From Ichthyophonus hoferi (Eukaryota; Opisthokonta; Ichthyosporea; Ichthyophonida; Ichthyophonidae), in the NCBI GenBank assembly GCA_002751075.1, contig NAOQ01000217.1, positions 39,775 through 103,774 on the forward strand: DNA of 64,000 nucleotides. The letters are read 5' to 3'. Position 1 is the stretch's first letter, and every line of letters starts with the position of its first letter. The notes beneath the pieces were generated by a model, which saw only the letters and a program-made list of their open reading frames with translations, ran no database searches and was not told the DNA's origin. A program made the translations under genes and the position numbers. This document shows, piece by piece, positions 1-14,558 of the stretch.

Positions 1-1158
1 TTATTTTTACATGATCACAACACAGACTTATTTTTTAAATATAATATTAAGACCATTAACAAGTATTCTAATTTTCAACCAAAAATATAGTCACATGTAG
101 CTAGCAGTTGCACATAGATCATAGATTGTATGTATTGGCTCCTCCACTAACACTTACATACAAACGGAAATGACCGATTAGCCATTAAATTTAATTTATT
201 AATTAACCAATCATTAATATTAACTCTGGTCTATCAATATAAAACAAGATAGTTGGATATTTGACTGGTCTATAATACACAGACCCAATGAATCTGCGTT
301 AATCCGATTATGTTCACAGGCTAATATAATCAAGAATGTTCCTATTGGTTCTAGTATAATCGCCACTCATACCGGATTGGCTAAGGTGGATTTCCCAACG
401 TTTTGAGCATTTACCTAATACGTAATATATACTATATTAAGTTAGACATAAGCTCTTAGGTAGCAGCGTAAAATTAGCACAAATCCAATTCATTTAGCTA
501 TTCCATAGATACATATACGTATAATTCATAAATATCCTTCTACCAGTGTAATTATACCTGCATCCACCTTATACTATATCCGATAACGACTTATTAAACG
601 TTTTGCGTAACAGAAAGTGTTGTCATACATACCTTAATTTCAGTTTACGCAGTTACTATTCTACTGTGTTGTAGTTATCATTGTACTATATTATAATTAT
701 TATTTTACTATATTATAGTTATTATGATGTTATTACTGTTGTTTTACTATATTGTGGTTATTATTTTAGTGTCATTTTTTTGTATAATCAAAGTAAATAC
801 CTAAATAACAATAAAATAACTTTATTCAGTATACAGAAAAGAAAAAAGAGGATTTTTTCACCGACAGATAACTTTTATATATATCAAATACAGCATGATT
901 ATAAATTTATTATTTGATAAGCGACTTTTTATTAACCAATTTAAAAAGGTCATTAATAGCGTATTCCTAATTAATTAATTATTTTGTTTAGTTACGCCAT
1001 AACTGTCATCTATGTTGTATAAAGTTAGTTATACTCAAAAATTATTTACATTTTAAATAGTTAGTCATACTAAAGCAGCAATCTCTTATCTACACCAAAA
1101 TTATATATTTTTTATTTTATAATTGCACTTATACATGTATTTATATATATGTATACAT
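1..1158. other. AT-rich upstream region, no gene seen
   Basis: I see no convincing exon here. The sequence is AT-rich and holds a degenerate 22-bp minisatellite (about 658-775). Frames that stay open, such as 681-917, are poly-isoleucine/tyrosine translations of TTAT repeats and do not look coding. An upstream exon of the PPR gene could lie here or beyond the left edge, but none can be supported. Confidence 0.5.
658..775. repeat. 22-bp degenerate minisatellite, copy A
   Basis: Imperfect tandem units resemble GTTATTATTTTACTATATTA. The same 22-bp unit recurs in an intron at 3714-3848. The copies are diverged and TTAT-rich. Confidence 0.5.
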
Positions 1159-4100
1159 ATGCATTCCTTTCAGGTAGGAACTGCTGCAATAACAGCAGTA
1201 TATCTTCATAGATATTTCTGTACTGGTGCAACTACTGTACCCCTAGCAACAGAGAAGAAGGTGACTGACGCAAGAGAAAAGCTCCAAGTCGAGAAAAAAA
1301 TTAAATTAAAAGCACCACAAGAAATAGCGGAGCTAAGGAAAAAGGCTGCAGCTTTATTTACTGCAAAGAAACCACGTATGTTATATTTGTTCATCTTAGC
1401 CTGTATAGTAAATATCAACATTATATTGTAATTATTATCTCTTTGTGTTTCATTTATTATGTCATTGTGTTGTAGATAGTATTGTTAACTACAGCCTGTG
1501 TAACAATTATTATCGCAGATGATAGCCGATTATTAAAAACAGATAATTTAGAATAAAACCTGTATAGCCTTTATTCAATATCGCTGCAGAATTAAGAGTC
1601 CTCAACCTGTTTCAGACAGAACCTATTCATACTTTCTATATACATCTTTTTATATATAAAACATTTCAGAACCCAACATTAACTAATCAAATAACGGTGA
1701 TTATAGTCACCTAGTCTATATTGTATATGTAGCTATATTTGACATAGATGACAAAAAAGCCAATGTATAATCTACATAGTATATGATATAGTCAATGTGA
1801 TAATGTGTGTATTGGATCTGTATTGAATTTTGATGAGGTAAGACTATGTGACTAAATAAGGCTAAATAAGGCTAAAGGGAAAAATAATGATTGGTGCAAA
1901 TGGATCAAGAAAAATATCTTAACCAATAATAATATTGATTGATATTACAGAACAAGAGAATAATAAAGACGGAAAAAGGTGTTTTGTATAAGGTCATATG
2001 ACATCGATACTCTATAGTAATGTATTATTGGTGTAACAATTACTATAATGCAAAACAAAAAAGACAACATTTAACTATTATAAAATAGTAAAATACTGTA
2101 CACTAAATATGGGACATGATGCGATGAAGATATTTGCAATTAAATGCACTCAAATATTAATGGTTCATATATAATTTATTTCAGGAAAATCAGTGGTTAT
2201 GGCAGATAAGAAAGAAAACGCCATATTGGATAAACTACAGTATGTCTTTAGTGATTCGAACATGCCTCACGATGAGCAATTAAAAGCTCTTATTCCTTTA
2301 AATAGGATGGGCTTCCCCAACTATTATGGATGTAAGTAAACGCCAAGAGTTCACCAAAAAATTAGCTATGTACATGCCTAAACGTACATAAATTCATTTA
2401 AGAAAAATACATTTACAAATACACGTAGATATATGTTTTGCTTTTTATAAAAATTTAAAATATATAGGTATCAATGAATGCATCTCCTTATATGCACGCA
2501 TACATATACCAAGGCATTACATATAATTATACTTTATGGTTTGTTTTCTACACTTGCAACGTTTGTTTATATAATCAATAATTTCCTAAATTAATTAAAT
2601 TATTATACATATCCATAGTCAATAATAAAATCACAGACATCTACAATATCTATTTCTTATTGGACGCTATCACAACATTATAGATTACTTTTTTTTATAA
2701 CTAGTACACATTTCCTCTATATTAAAATTAATCTATTTGAATTGATTGGTTTGTTATATTTTAATTTACTCTTGAAAAATATACTAACTTTGAGATGCAT
2801 ATATAAAGGGATTAACGTGGATGCAGTTGCCAAGCTATCTCAATTTAAAGCACTTGAGGCCACTCCAGAGTTGCTTATGAAGGTATGTGTTACGGAATAC
2901 TACAGGTTTTGTGAAATTTATGGACAATGATGAATGAGTTAATTTAATCATTTGTGCATGTTGTAGTCAACTTTTCTCGTGACGCATACATACATAAGTA
3001 AATATTAATATATATATATATATATTCAGAAGCGGTTAATTATACCAACCAACCAATTACAATTCATCAATAACAATGATCATCTATATCATGCATATTC
3101 CCCACATTCAATAGCCGACAACACACTCAGTGGGCTAAACACGGATTATATCTCTTTATAGTTATAACATTGTAGTAGTTTAGGTTTAATTATATAATTA
3201 TATTTCATAAAAATTGGCAATATTTCCTTGATTATTTTCCAATGTTATTACCAAGTTCATAGCATTCTTAATTTACTGGGTACTCAAAATATCCATTTAA
3301 TATTATTGATGTTAAAATTTAATTAAACATTTATTGAAAGTTCTCATTAATACAATCCAATGCCACTGTACCTATATATAGTACAAATAACTGTATTAGC
3401 TATAATTTAGCCATCTTTAAATGCACATACTAATGCGCCAATATCCTATTTTACTTTTTTATTTTTTTTAAAAACACAATGGTTATAGTTTAACTATGTG
3501 TAAAGGTGACTTTTAACTGGCCCTGGTAGGTAGCCGATGTTTCCCAACATCTCGGAGTAATTGAGGCCAGACGCGTCATATGTCGTTTAAACCCTATTCT
3601 AGATGTTAGTGTGGAAAATGCTACCAAGGTATGTAAGAATATAGATAGCTATATTAATTTTTGTCTGTTAGAGTGCGTTAATTATGTACATATTGGTTGA
3701 TTTTAACTTATGTGGTTATTATTTTACTGTGTTATAGTTGTTATCTTACTCTATTGTAGTTATTATCTTACTTTGCTATATTTATTATGTTACTATACTT
3801 TAAGTGCTATCTTACTGTTCTTTAGTTATTATCTCACTGGGCTATAGCTAATTTCATCAACATAATGCTAGAATCTGCATTATACTTGGGATACTGCTTG
3901 CAGCATTTAATTAGTTAGAAAAGATATAGCAAATAGACTTGAATGGTGTGTGATTCATATAAATATGCACCAATAGTGATGAATTTACAATATTTCATTA
4001 AATAAAATTATTCAATAAAATACTGTTATTGGACAGAGGAATTAGTACAATTAGGTGGCATATATAACTTAACCTATGGTTAATTTTATTTCTACACAGA

Positions 4101-7100
4101 GCATGGATTGAATTACTGATCAATGAGATTAGATTATTCTACCAATCATATTGGATGAACGGCAAGATTTTAAAAAGAACTAATACTAAAAATAATAAAG
4201 ATAAAATGTATATTAATTGGCATATAACCAATAGTAAAGTTGTAATAATAAATAACGGTAAAAAATAATATATATTACTTAATCTTAAGGAGTATTTACA
4301 ATTTTTAAACTAAAGAGGCAACAAATAAAATATTTAACATTACCATGTATGATGCAGATTAATTGGGATGCTTATTTTAGAAATGTTGGCTCTACCGAAG
4401 ACCTCAGCCATGCCTTGCATGTATATTTTCTGGTATAGCACCCGCTTTCACCTCCCCCCCTAACACATTCCTTTTGCTTGAATTTCCCACTTATAGCCTC
4501 TTTCTTTCTATATTACATTCTAAAATATTAGTTTTTTTTTATCAAGCAATATATATGTATGTGTGATTTATGTAAATGTTCTTTATATTTAATATTTTGT
4601 AGTACATAGACCCCACTATATGCTTAAAGTTTTCCCTTGTGAACACCAACACCCTTTTTATAGATTATTATTATACACGATTAGTATACTTTTTTAATAA
4701 GTAATATATACATATATATGAATGTATGTATGTATATAACTACTACACCAATACTACACCTATCACATATATGAGTAAAAATCACATGCCCCCAAAACCA
4801 GTCGAGGCTCAGCTTATTCACTATATTGGAGTTGAGATCAACTACTAAATGTCCAATAGGGTTTATTGATTACAATATAACGGCTGTACAATATTTAAAC
4901 CAATTTCATTACATATTAGAGCAAGGCATAAGTGCTAGTACATGCCCACCTATTTCAATGACGAGATTCCAGAATATATGCCAGCTGTATCCAGCAGCCC
5001 ACTCCCCTTCCCCTTCCCCTTCTCCTCCCCCTTCCCCTCGCGCACACACATTCATACACAATTAAATATATATACCTTTCCCCTCTCTCCAGGCCCCTCA
5101 CCTTCTTAAGCTCTCTGTGCTCTCCATTGCTATTAAGAGGTGTGGACACCTAGGCGCCTCCAACCTGGCCAATCACACACTAGAGGGTAGGTCTAGATCT
5201 AGATCTACGGTATTTTTATGATTACTACCTTAATCTATTTATATCCAACCATCAAGATTTAGTTTCCAGTATTCTGAAACGCAAATATAAATTTAAACCT
5301 TTTTTATTTTGATTGACCTCTGCTATAGTATCCATCTATTGTTGGCTAAAACTATATTAGATATATTGTATTATATATTTTACAAGTTAATATTTTTATC
5401 TATCTGTATATGTTTATAGTCCTATCAATCCTATAGGAATATTAAATTACGTGGTGAGATTTAAGGATATAATTCAATGATTGGTAAGTATTAATATTAA
5501 AGGTATCTCAGAACTGCAATATATCTTTATTGGGTAAAAAGTGGCTTTATAATTAAACGGCATAGAATACCATATACAGACTAAATAATACCTCAGTATT
5601 AATTATTAATTGCTTAATTATGATTACAGCCATTCTGACCTATGCAGCATAGATAACTCCATTTAGCAATATGTAGTGTAAGAATCTATCAGTAGTACTA
5701 ACATTATGCGTAAATGCAGCACTGGGAATCATGGAAAAACCAGTCACGAGGTCCCTCTGGGCCTCTATGGCGGTATCATATTGTAGGCTCTCCCCACTTC
5801 TTTCACTATCTTTTCTTTTCCATTTTCTGTTAATTCCCACTATTTTATTTATACACCCGTAACATTTCTCCCTGTAAGCTAATCTTTTCCTAATTGGCTT
5901 TATATTATATATAGCCAGACGGGTCTTTCCTTTCCGTTTATTCAACATTAATTTTACTTCCACTTTTACTTAACAGTATTTTATATCAATTTGTAAAAAA
6001 TCACTAACAGGCGAGCTCATTAAAGTCACTGAAGTCTTTTACAATTATTAAACTGATTAAACCAATTAACCAAATTAACCTCATTAAACTCATTTAATAA
6101 AATATTTAAAATCAATGAATTCATTAATTCAATTAGCCTAATTAAAATAAATAAATATACTAAACAAATTAAACTCCATATAACCAATGAAGTCATTAAG
6201 CTAATTAAATTCATTAACCTTATTGGTTGGCTCCAGCTCTGGCCCAGAATATCAATGGTGCCCTGGCAGTTATTGAATTTATGAATGAACAGAGTCTAGG
6301 GGTGGATATGCAATTATGGTCTAATTGTATGACCCTAGGTCTGTTATTTTTCTATCTTTTCTCTCCCTCTCTCCCTCTCTCCCTCTCTCCCTCTCTCCCC
6401 CTTTCTCTCTATTACCTGTTTCTTTGCTCTCTGTTGAATGAATTATATTTGTGTTTTTTATTATTTAGTATGACTGTTTGGTACACTAATGTAATATAAT
6501 ATAATATAATATAATATTTTAATTATAATATTCTTTATTTACTATCCAATAAGTCAATACATATCATGACCAATGTTTGATCTATTATTTAAAGAAAACA
6601 TCTTCTCTTCTATTGGTGGCTGTAACACTAATTTTTTTTATCTCTCTTTTCAGTGGCTCAGAAAGGAAGATATGAAGATGCTCGTTTGCTGTTGGCCAAG
6701 ATGAAGGCGACTGGCATCCAACCAGATGAGGTGTTGACTCTTTAAGGATAACATTTTTGACATTGTATTCATACTAACTATATATTGTTTTTTTCCTACT
6801 TCTATTTTATCTTTTCTCTGTATCACATTATAGACCACTAAACTGTACTATCTGGATAGGCTTGGGGCTAATTTATTTATTATTATTATTATTATCTCGT
6901 TAAGTTGGTAGAATAGAGATTTTAATTAAATAATTACTACGGAATCACTGCCCTTTGATTTAGTAGGTTCCACAATCTTATCAGGCTGCCCTTTCCCAGC
7001 TTTTTCCTTTCTTTTTGTTTCTTTTATTGTTTTAATGCAAATGATCTTGCATTTTTTTAATTTTTTTAATTAAACTGGATTAATACATGGATTAAAAGTT

Positions 7101-10100
7101 TAGATATTGATATATATACTCTTTTTACTACTATACTCCTATTATTATTATTACTACTACACCTATGCATATATTATATATTCATACGTACATACATACA
7201 AGTAAACATACATACTATCATACATACATACTATTATATATACATGCATGCATACTATAATACATACCTACTATCATACATACATACATACATACATACA
7301 TACTATCAAACATACATATCATCATACAAAAATACATATATACAGGCTACCTATCAACTACTTATGCTCAGCTGTGGTGTTCGTGATCTACTTAAGGTGA
7401 AAGAGGTAATGAAAGAGATGGAAGAGGCCGGTATCAAGCCTAGTACAATTAGCTTTAATTATCTCATTAAGGTGTGTGCCCTTTCATGTTTATCTGAATA
7501 AAATTCATTTGTTGCATATAGATTAAATTGTGTTTTTACTTAGATTGCTAGTTTACATTGATTAATAATTTAATTTAAGATTTAAATATAGATTAATCCC
7601 GATCAAGCTAATCAAATAGTCCAATAAAGGAAGGCCATAAAAATTAGTAATTAGCATCACTCATACTTTATTGGCTTACAGCAAAACACACCCGTTAGTT
7701 CCTTCATTTACGTTTCTGCTTTACATATTTGTTTGTTTATTAATTATTACTATTGATTTTATACTGGAAATGTAGTTGTTAAGTATTGATAAGTTTGAGG
7801 GATCTAGTGGGGTCAATCATGTTCTTTAACATATATAATCAAATCTTTATAACTATATGTGTATACATAGCAATATATATATCTATATGTTAATAGTCCA
7901 ATCCTTTTAATATTTTAAAGGATATTTTTATGTGATAAATTAAAGGGTCCACATAACTGGTACAGCACAACAGTTGCCAGATAACCGAGAAGATTATTTT
8001 TATATAAACATCTTATCATCCATATATAATATATTAGATATGCTCCATCTATACAAACCTATATATTAGGCTTGTTATTTACAAGTTGACGGTTATAAAC
8101 ACTGACTTTGAACCATTCTTCTCTACCTATACCATCTATATCTTTACCCTACCAACACCCTTTATATTTCTACCCTCTTTAGGTAGCAGGTAAGGCAGGA
8201 AATGGGCAGGAGACCAAGATAGCTATGAAAGAATTAAAGAAGAGAGGGATAGAGCCCAGTGAGGACACCTATCTGTTGTTCTTAGAAAGTATGGCGGGGA
8301 TAGGAGATGTAGAAGAGTGCCATGCTACTATTGCCGCTATGGATAAGGTAGTGGTGAGAGGGATGTGATGATTATGTTGTACTATTATGGTATTGTGTAG
8401 CATGGTATAGTATGGTATGGTATGGTATGGTATGATATAATATGGTATGGCATGTAATAGTATAGTATAGTATAGTATGGTATAGTATAAAATGGTATAA
8501 CATGGTGTGTGGTGTGGCATATTACGGAATAGTATAGAAATGGTATAGTATATTATGGTATAGTAAGGTATGGTATAATATGAGATAGTATAGTATGGTA
8601 TAGTATGATGTAGTAAGATATGGTATAGTATGTTATAGTATAGTATGCTATACTGTAAACTGCAGTATGGTATACCGTCTTTTGCTATATTCCTATTGCA
8701 TTATATCACATCACATGATATGATGCAATAACCTTGTGGATATTCATTATCCAGTAGTCAAAAAACAATCGTGTAATTAACAATTAACCAGTAAAAATCA
8801 ACTTTAGTAATAATCAACTAATAACTATTTAGTATAAAAATATATTATAACCATCCAATCACTATATGATATACTTTACTTTACTCAACCCAAGCCGTTG
8901 CAATGTAAAAATTCTGAAATTGATTGGTTCACAGACTGGATTCCGGCGTGGACCTCTTGTATATAAGTGGTTGATTATGGCCTGTCATGAAGCCAATCAA
9001 TGGCAGCCTGCCTGGGATGCAGCTCAAGAAATGAAGACTCTAGGTTAGACTCTCATTACGTTCTATAAATAGATGGTTGTTATAAATAGACAATTTTTAT
9101 AGGTGACGTGTTTATAAGAAGATATATAAATGTATGTATAGAAATATTGGTTTGCTATAAAAAGCATCTTATAAACATTTGCCTTTCTGTCAGATAGAGT
9201 ATACTGTTGAGCTCCTATACTTTTAGTATTATATGTAATGGTTAATAGCAATATATTGCATATAAATCAGATATAATGTACAGAATAAACTCCCATATAT
9301 ATAGCAATACTTATAAATGTTACCCAGTGTACATATATATATATGAATAAATTTAGATATAACTGCATTGCATCTGAGCATATTATATGATAACACTATC
9401 TTATCAACTAGGTCTGGACTGGAATATTCATGTCTATCATGTTTTGATGGATATTGCTAAAGATACTGTACAGTTCCAGAAATTACATATGTTATTTGCT
9501 ATGCTACAGCAGGTATGGTAATATAATTAATATAATATAATGAAATATAAGATATTATACTGTAATATGATATAACATAATATAATCTATGATGGTCTAA
9601 CATAGTACAATATAGGATAATATAATATAATATAATATGAGAGGGTTTATATAGCCCTATAAATATTTACCAATGTATAGTAACTCCATTTCAGTTTATT
9701 TTCATTTACAATTATTTACTTAAAACATTTGTTAAAAAATTTAGCAAGGGGGTTTATATCAATAACAAAATAAATAAAATAAAATTAGTGGTCAGTATAA
9801 AGATTTGAAGTCATGCTATTGGTTAGGAGAATTAGAGTTGGTAATATAGGTACATTATACACACTATATAAATATATAACCTAGGAGGTGATAATTGTCA
9901 CAGGATCCCATAGTAAAGCTTAACAATGTATCCTTTAATATTATGCTGGCTGCCTACAGCAAGGTACATAGAGTCTCTCTTTCTGTTACTTTTCTTCTCA
10001 TTCTTTCTCGTTCTCGTTCCACAAATTCTATCTTTGTACCTTTATGATATTATTTATATACAAATTGTTAATCAGTTACTATTCAAAATTACAGCCAATG

Positions 10101-13100
10101 AATAAAAGTTACACGAGTTCTTAAGGTTAAAATATAAATATATTAGAAAAAATATATACTATAAAATGCAAATTGAAAACTAAATATTAAGGTAAATTAA
10201 ACCAATGGTATGTATACTAATATTAAGATATAGTACTAAAATGGAAATGTATTAGCAGTCAATGTAAACGAGTTGAATTAATATAGCAACCAATACTATT
10301 CTTGTAAAACATATATGATCCACTAATACTCATTTGTTTACTTGATTCATTGAATTTTATTTATTAATTTCACAGTTAATTTTAACTTGCTTAGAAAAAC
10401 TCCGTATATCATAATTATTACCATATAATTATGTCCAGAATATTCTACTGTATACGTCACGATGACCATAGGTATACTATTAATACGGTTAAATATGGTT
10501 ATTTTATATAATATTTATAATATTAATATACGCATATAAATATATTTACCAATTACCATTGGGTTCCCTTAATCTCGCACATGATTGTCCTGCAATCAGA
10601 TGGGTGATGTTGATAAAGCTGAAGAGATACGGGAACAAATGATATCCAAAGGTTACAAAGAGGACGAGTAAGAATCTTTTGCTATATTATAATGTTATGT
10701 AGACTGACAATATTTATGTATACATAGGTGTATTATCCTACTATTTTACACTAATACTATTGCACTATTGCATTATAATTATATTTTATTATACTCATGT
10801 AATAGTATACTATTCCCCTATATGAATATATGTATGTATGTATGTGCATTGCATACCGGAGTCAGGGGTTTAGTGCACTGCGTTCTAATACATATTTTAG
10901 AAAGTTTTTCTTATTATACAAGCCGTCTTCCTAATGAAATTATAGTAAAGAGTAAAGCATGAAAATTTAGAATTCCCGACAGATAACAAGCTTCTAGCCC
11001 TATCCTATCACATGAAATTACAGCCAGTGTATGGATTATTAATTGACATTTCTAATATGGCAAGTGTTTCCACTAATAGAGATGCATGAAGACACAAACA
11101 GTATGTACAGTACTAATGGCTTCTGATTGGCAGGTTTTCAACCAATGCAATGATCTATGCCTACGGATTAAAGCAGGGATTAGATACTGCCTTGGTGAAA
11201 ATGGAGGAGTTTCAAAAGGTAATGATTGGCTACAATATACAGGGGATAGGGCATATAATTGACATATGACATAGAACTGAGATAGTAGCACAAATAAATT
11301 TAGATATACTCTCTTACATACTATACTACATAGATGGATAATATTAAGCAAATATGCTCTCTCATATACTATATTACATATTATCATATACATATATTAT
11401 CCTATATAATTACATGATATATTATTGTCTTACATGCATACTATTTTTTTAAATGAATATTAAAGGTAGCAAACCAATGTTTATTAATTTCATTCAAGTT
11501 TTCTGAGGCACCTACTGATTCGTGACACATGTAAATTTATATTGCTTGTTTTTACTGGTTAAATCTTAGGACATCTTTAGTAGAAGATTTAAGTGCTTCG
11601 GATAGATTTATTATCACATTTTAAATATTTTATATGGGCTTATTATTACATTACTATATAAGTGTTTTCTATTGGTGTACTTTTACTTATTCACCTCTAC
11701 CTGTAGACTGTGCCAGATTTCAAACCAGGTATAGTAACGCATAATATTTTAGTGACCATTGCTGCTAAGTATGGTGATCTTGAGTTAGCCCATACCCAGC
11801 TAAGAAGTAAGTAATAGGCGCCAATAAGATCTAAGATTACGGTTGGGATCTAGGGGCAGGGTAGACATTGATAATATAATATGCACCATATATATCTGTA
11901 TGCATGTTTGCATAATAAGCTGTATTTATTGTATCTTGATAAAGGAATGTTTTTATACGGGTATGTATTCCAAATCCTATTGCTGTGGTTTTATATTTGT
12001 ATCCTGTAATATTGCTCTATAGATCTAGTTGCTAATTCTATTGGCTCATTCTGATATACTTGATTGGAGCTGCATCATTTTATTGGATTAATAAATACTG
12101 TTTTAGGGTTAAATGTGGGGGGGGGAGGTGTGATTGGATACAAGAATTTATTTTTATTTGTTATTGGTTACAGATATGACAACAGCTGGTGTTCAACCAA
12201 ACACTATTACCTACACTTGCCTTATTGAGCAAAGTGGCCACGTTGGAAATGTAGGTGATTGGTGTGTTTGTATCAATCACATACTTATATATATATATAT
12301 ATATACCAGTAAGAGAATAGGGGAATCCTTCTCCCTGTAGCTTCATTGAATCTTGCTTGACTACCTAAAAAATAAATTATAACTAACTAATACGCATTAT
12401 ATAATTGTTTTTGCTCTGGATTGTTGATGCCATTATAGTGACCCTGTAAATTCATATATATTGATCTGGGCTTTACTAAACTTACATTGAGTATCATGCA
12501 GATTGGCTATATGATGTCAATGTATAAGGAGATGAAATCCGCTGGAATTAAGCCTGGACCAGTAACCTACACGTCTTTAATTAACCATTTGGCGTATGAA
12601 TAATCATTTTCTCTTATTATACTATTTTACATTTATACTATTCTACCATTTTATTATCATATTATTATACTGTAATACACACTATTCTACTGGCACACTA
12701 TCNNNNNNNNNNNNNNNNNNNNNNNNNNNNNNNNNNNNNNNNNNNNNNNNNNNNNNNNNNNNNNNNNNNNNNNNNNNNNNNNNNNNNNNNNNNNNNNNNN
12801 NNNNNNNNNNNNNNNNNNNNNNNNNNNNNNNNNNNNNNNNNNNNNNNNNNNNNNNNNNNNNNNNNNNNNNNNNNNNNNNNNNNNNNNNNNNNNNNNNNNN
12901 NNNNNNNNNNNNNNNNNNNNNNNNNNNNNNNNNNNNNNNNNNNNNNNNNNNNNNNNNNNNNNNNNNNNNNNNNNNNNNNNNNNNNNNNNNNNNNNNNNNN
13001 NNNNNNNNNNNNNNNNNNNNNNNNNNNNNNNNNNNNNNNNNNNNNNNNNTTCTCTTATTATACTATTTTACATTTATACTATTCTACCATTTTATTATCA

Positions 13101-14558
13101 TATTATTATACTGTAATACACACTATTCTACTGGCACACTATCTTACTATTATACTGTAATACATTTATATTATACATACTTTCCTATTACCATATATCT
13201 TTCATTGCTGTTCATACCAACCTTGCATGTTAATAAAGTTTTGGGATGTGTTAACCTATTAAGATTAAAATTTAGTACAATTACTATTTAGCTAATAAGG
13301 TCAGGCAATTATAAAAAAGTTTAAAATAGAGGTATTACTAAAACTGAAAAATAGGAATAGTATATCGTCATGATTATAATGTTCTTAGTAACTAACTAGA
13401 TAGGGGTGGAGATACAGACGACATCATGCCACAGAACTATTGCAAAAGGTGTTGGAGGATACTGCACTGGAAGGATTGGAGAGGAGTGTGATTATTAAAC
13501 CACTCAAGTGTAGGTTGCTTTTCTCTTATTGGCTGTGCTATTATTACATCAATCAACTGTAGGTTGCATTTCTTTGATTGGTTAGGTTATTTATTGACCG
13601 GTAAGGAGGGAGTGGTGAGTGGATAAGAATTAATTAACTAATTATAATAGTTTCTGCCCTTTAGTAATTTACAGTTTTAATATCCATATTTTATTAATTG
13701 TTTTTTAGTATGAGTGTGTTTGGATGAGTATATTGTGATAATGGTATAGCAATATTTTATGATTGGTGGTAGTGGTTTGATAATAATAGACGTCAGGTAT
13801 GCAGATGTGCAGAACAATCATCAACTTATAACCTTGTATTTCAATTGTCTAATATTAGTTTAAAAAGATAAAGATTAATTCTGCAATATGATTGAACGGT
13901 TTAGGCGCAATATAAATATTATTAAAGAATATTCTGTTTTGATTGGATATAATGTGTATATTATTCGTTTATGTGCAATGTGTTATTACATTAGAAATAT
14001 ACGATTGGGGTTTATTTTTAGTGTAATACCATACCCCTCTATCCCTCTAATACTCTATCTCTATAATGTCTATTAATCTACCCTTGCAGCCAGGGCAAAG
14101 CAACAGGTAGCCAGTCTTAAGAAAAGGATAACAAAAGAAGTTAAGGACAAATTAAGAGATGATGATAGTAAGTAAAGCGCTATAGTAGCATACATAGCTC
14201 TACTATGATTAGGATCATAGGATATATGACTACTAGAATTGGTATAATAGGATATATAATTGTGCTGTAATAGTACTGATAATAATAAGCCTTTGTGTGC
14301 TTATAGTTAGAGTATATGACTTGTACTAGGTTTAAAATGGACAGGCTAACATAATTGGTTTTGGTGTGGCAATGCAATGTTAGCATCTTAATTTTAATTT
14401 TAATGTTATTGTTTTCTATTCAAGATAATAATTATCTAGCTAAGACTGTATTTGACAATTAATTTTATAACACAGCTGCTGAGCCAATCAAAGTTCAACC
14501 CCGATTAGTAGATCCAATAGCAATCAATCTAACAGATCAAACCCAATCAATGACCTAA
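1159..14558 (+). CDS. Pentatricopeptide-repeat (PPR) protein, multi-exon
   Basis: PPR proteins bind organellar RNA in a base-specific way; this one has about 11 P-type repeats of roughly 35 residues and no E or DYW tail. Exons: 1159-1375, 2185-2331, 2809-2882, 3530-3628, 5093-5186, 6237-6338, 6654-6730, 7346-7471, 8183-8347, 8935-9043, 9412-9512, 9904-9963, 10600-10667, 11134-11218, 11707-11806, 12174-12250, 12502-12593, 13404-13509, 14090-14167, 14476-14558 (TAA). Repeat signatures include GIQPDEATYQLLM, AGIKPSTISFNYLIK and VQPNTITYTCLIE. Every junction keeps frame up to 12593. The join to 13404 is out of phase and spans an assembly gap, so an exon is probably missing. The start is uncertain: ATG 1159 gives MHSFQVGTAAITAVYLHRY, which resembles a targeting peptide, but cctttcag at 1173 could be an acceptor with the start further upstream. 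The C-terminal tail is basic. Introns are 200-1500 bp and rich in simple repeats. Confidence 0.9.
3714..3848. repeat. 22-bp degenerate minisatellite, copy B
   Basis: About six consecutive 22-bp units follow the pattern GTTATTATCTTACTNTNNTA. It lies in the intron after exon 3628 of the PPR gene. The unit is the same as at 658-775, 3 kb upstream. Confidence 0.6.
7175..7335. repeat. ACAT/ATAC simple-repeat tract in PPR intron
   Basis: Runs of ATAC and ACAT tetramers with interspersed ACTATCAT lie just upstream of the exon starting at 7346. They have no coding value. Confidence 0.7.
8393..8660. repeat. TATGG/TATAG pentamer tract in PPR intron
   Basis: This is a long degenerate array of GGTAT and TAGTA pentamers just downstream of the splice donor at 8348. 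It keeps a minus-strand frame open (8269-8520) only because the repeat lacks stops. Confidence 0.8.
12609..13143. other. Assembly gap (12703-13049) flanked by identical 94-bp copies
   Basis: 347 Ns lie between 12609-12702 and 13050-13143, which are the same 94 bases read directly. The identical ends suggest overlapping contig ends that were not merged, or an unresolved tandem repeat. The gap lies in an intron of the PPR gene, between exons ending at 12593 and starting at 13404, where reading phase is also lost. Confidence 0.9.

Noticed and set aside
5640-5963. 107-aa minus-strand frame inside a PPR intron
   Set aside because: No start or splice context, no recognisable motif, and the flanking PPR exons join in phase without it. 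A nested gene cannot be fully excluded.
12596-13291. Long frame crossing the assembly gap
   Set aside because: It consists of Ns and TTAT-rich intron sequence; the openness comes from the gap.
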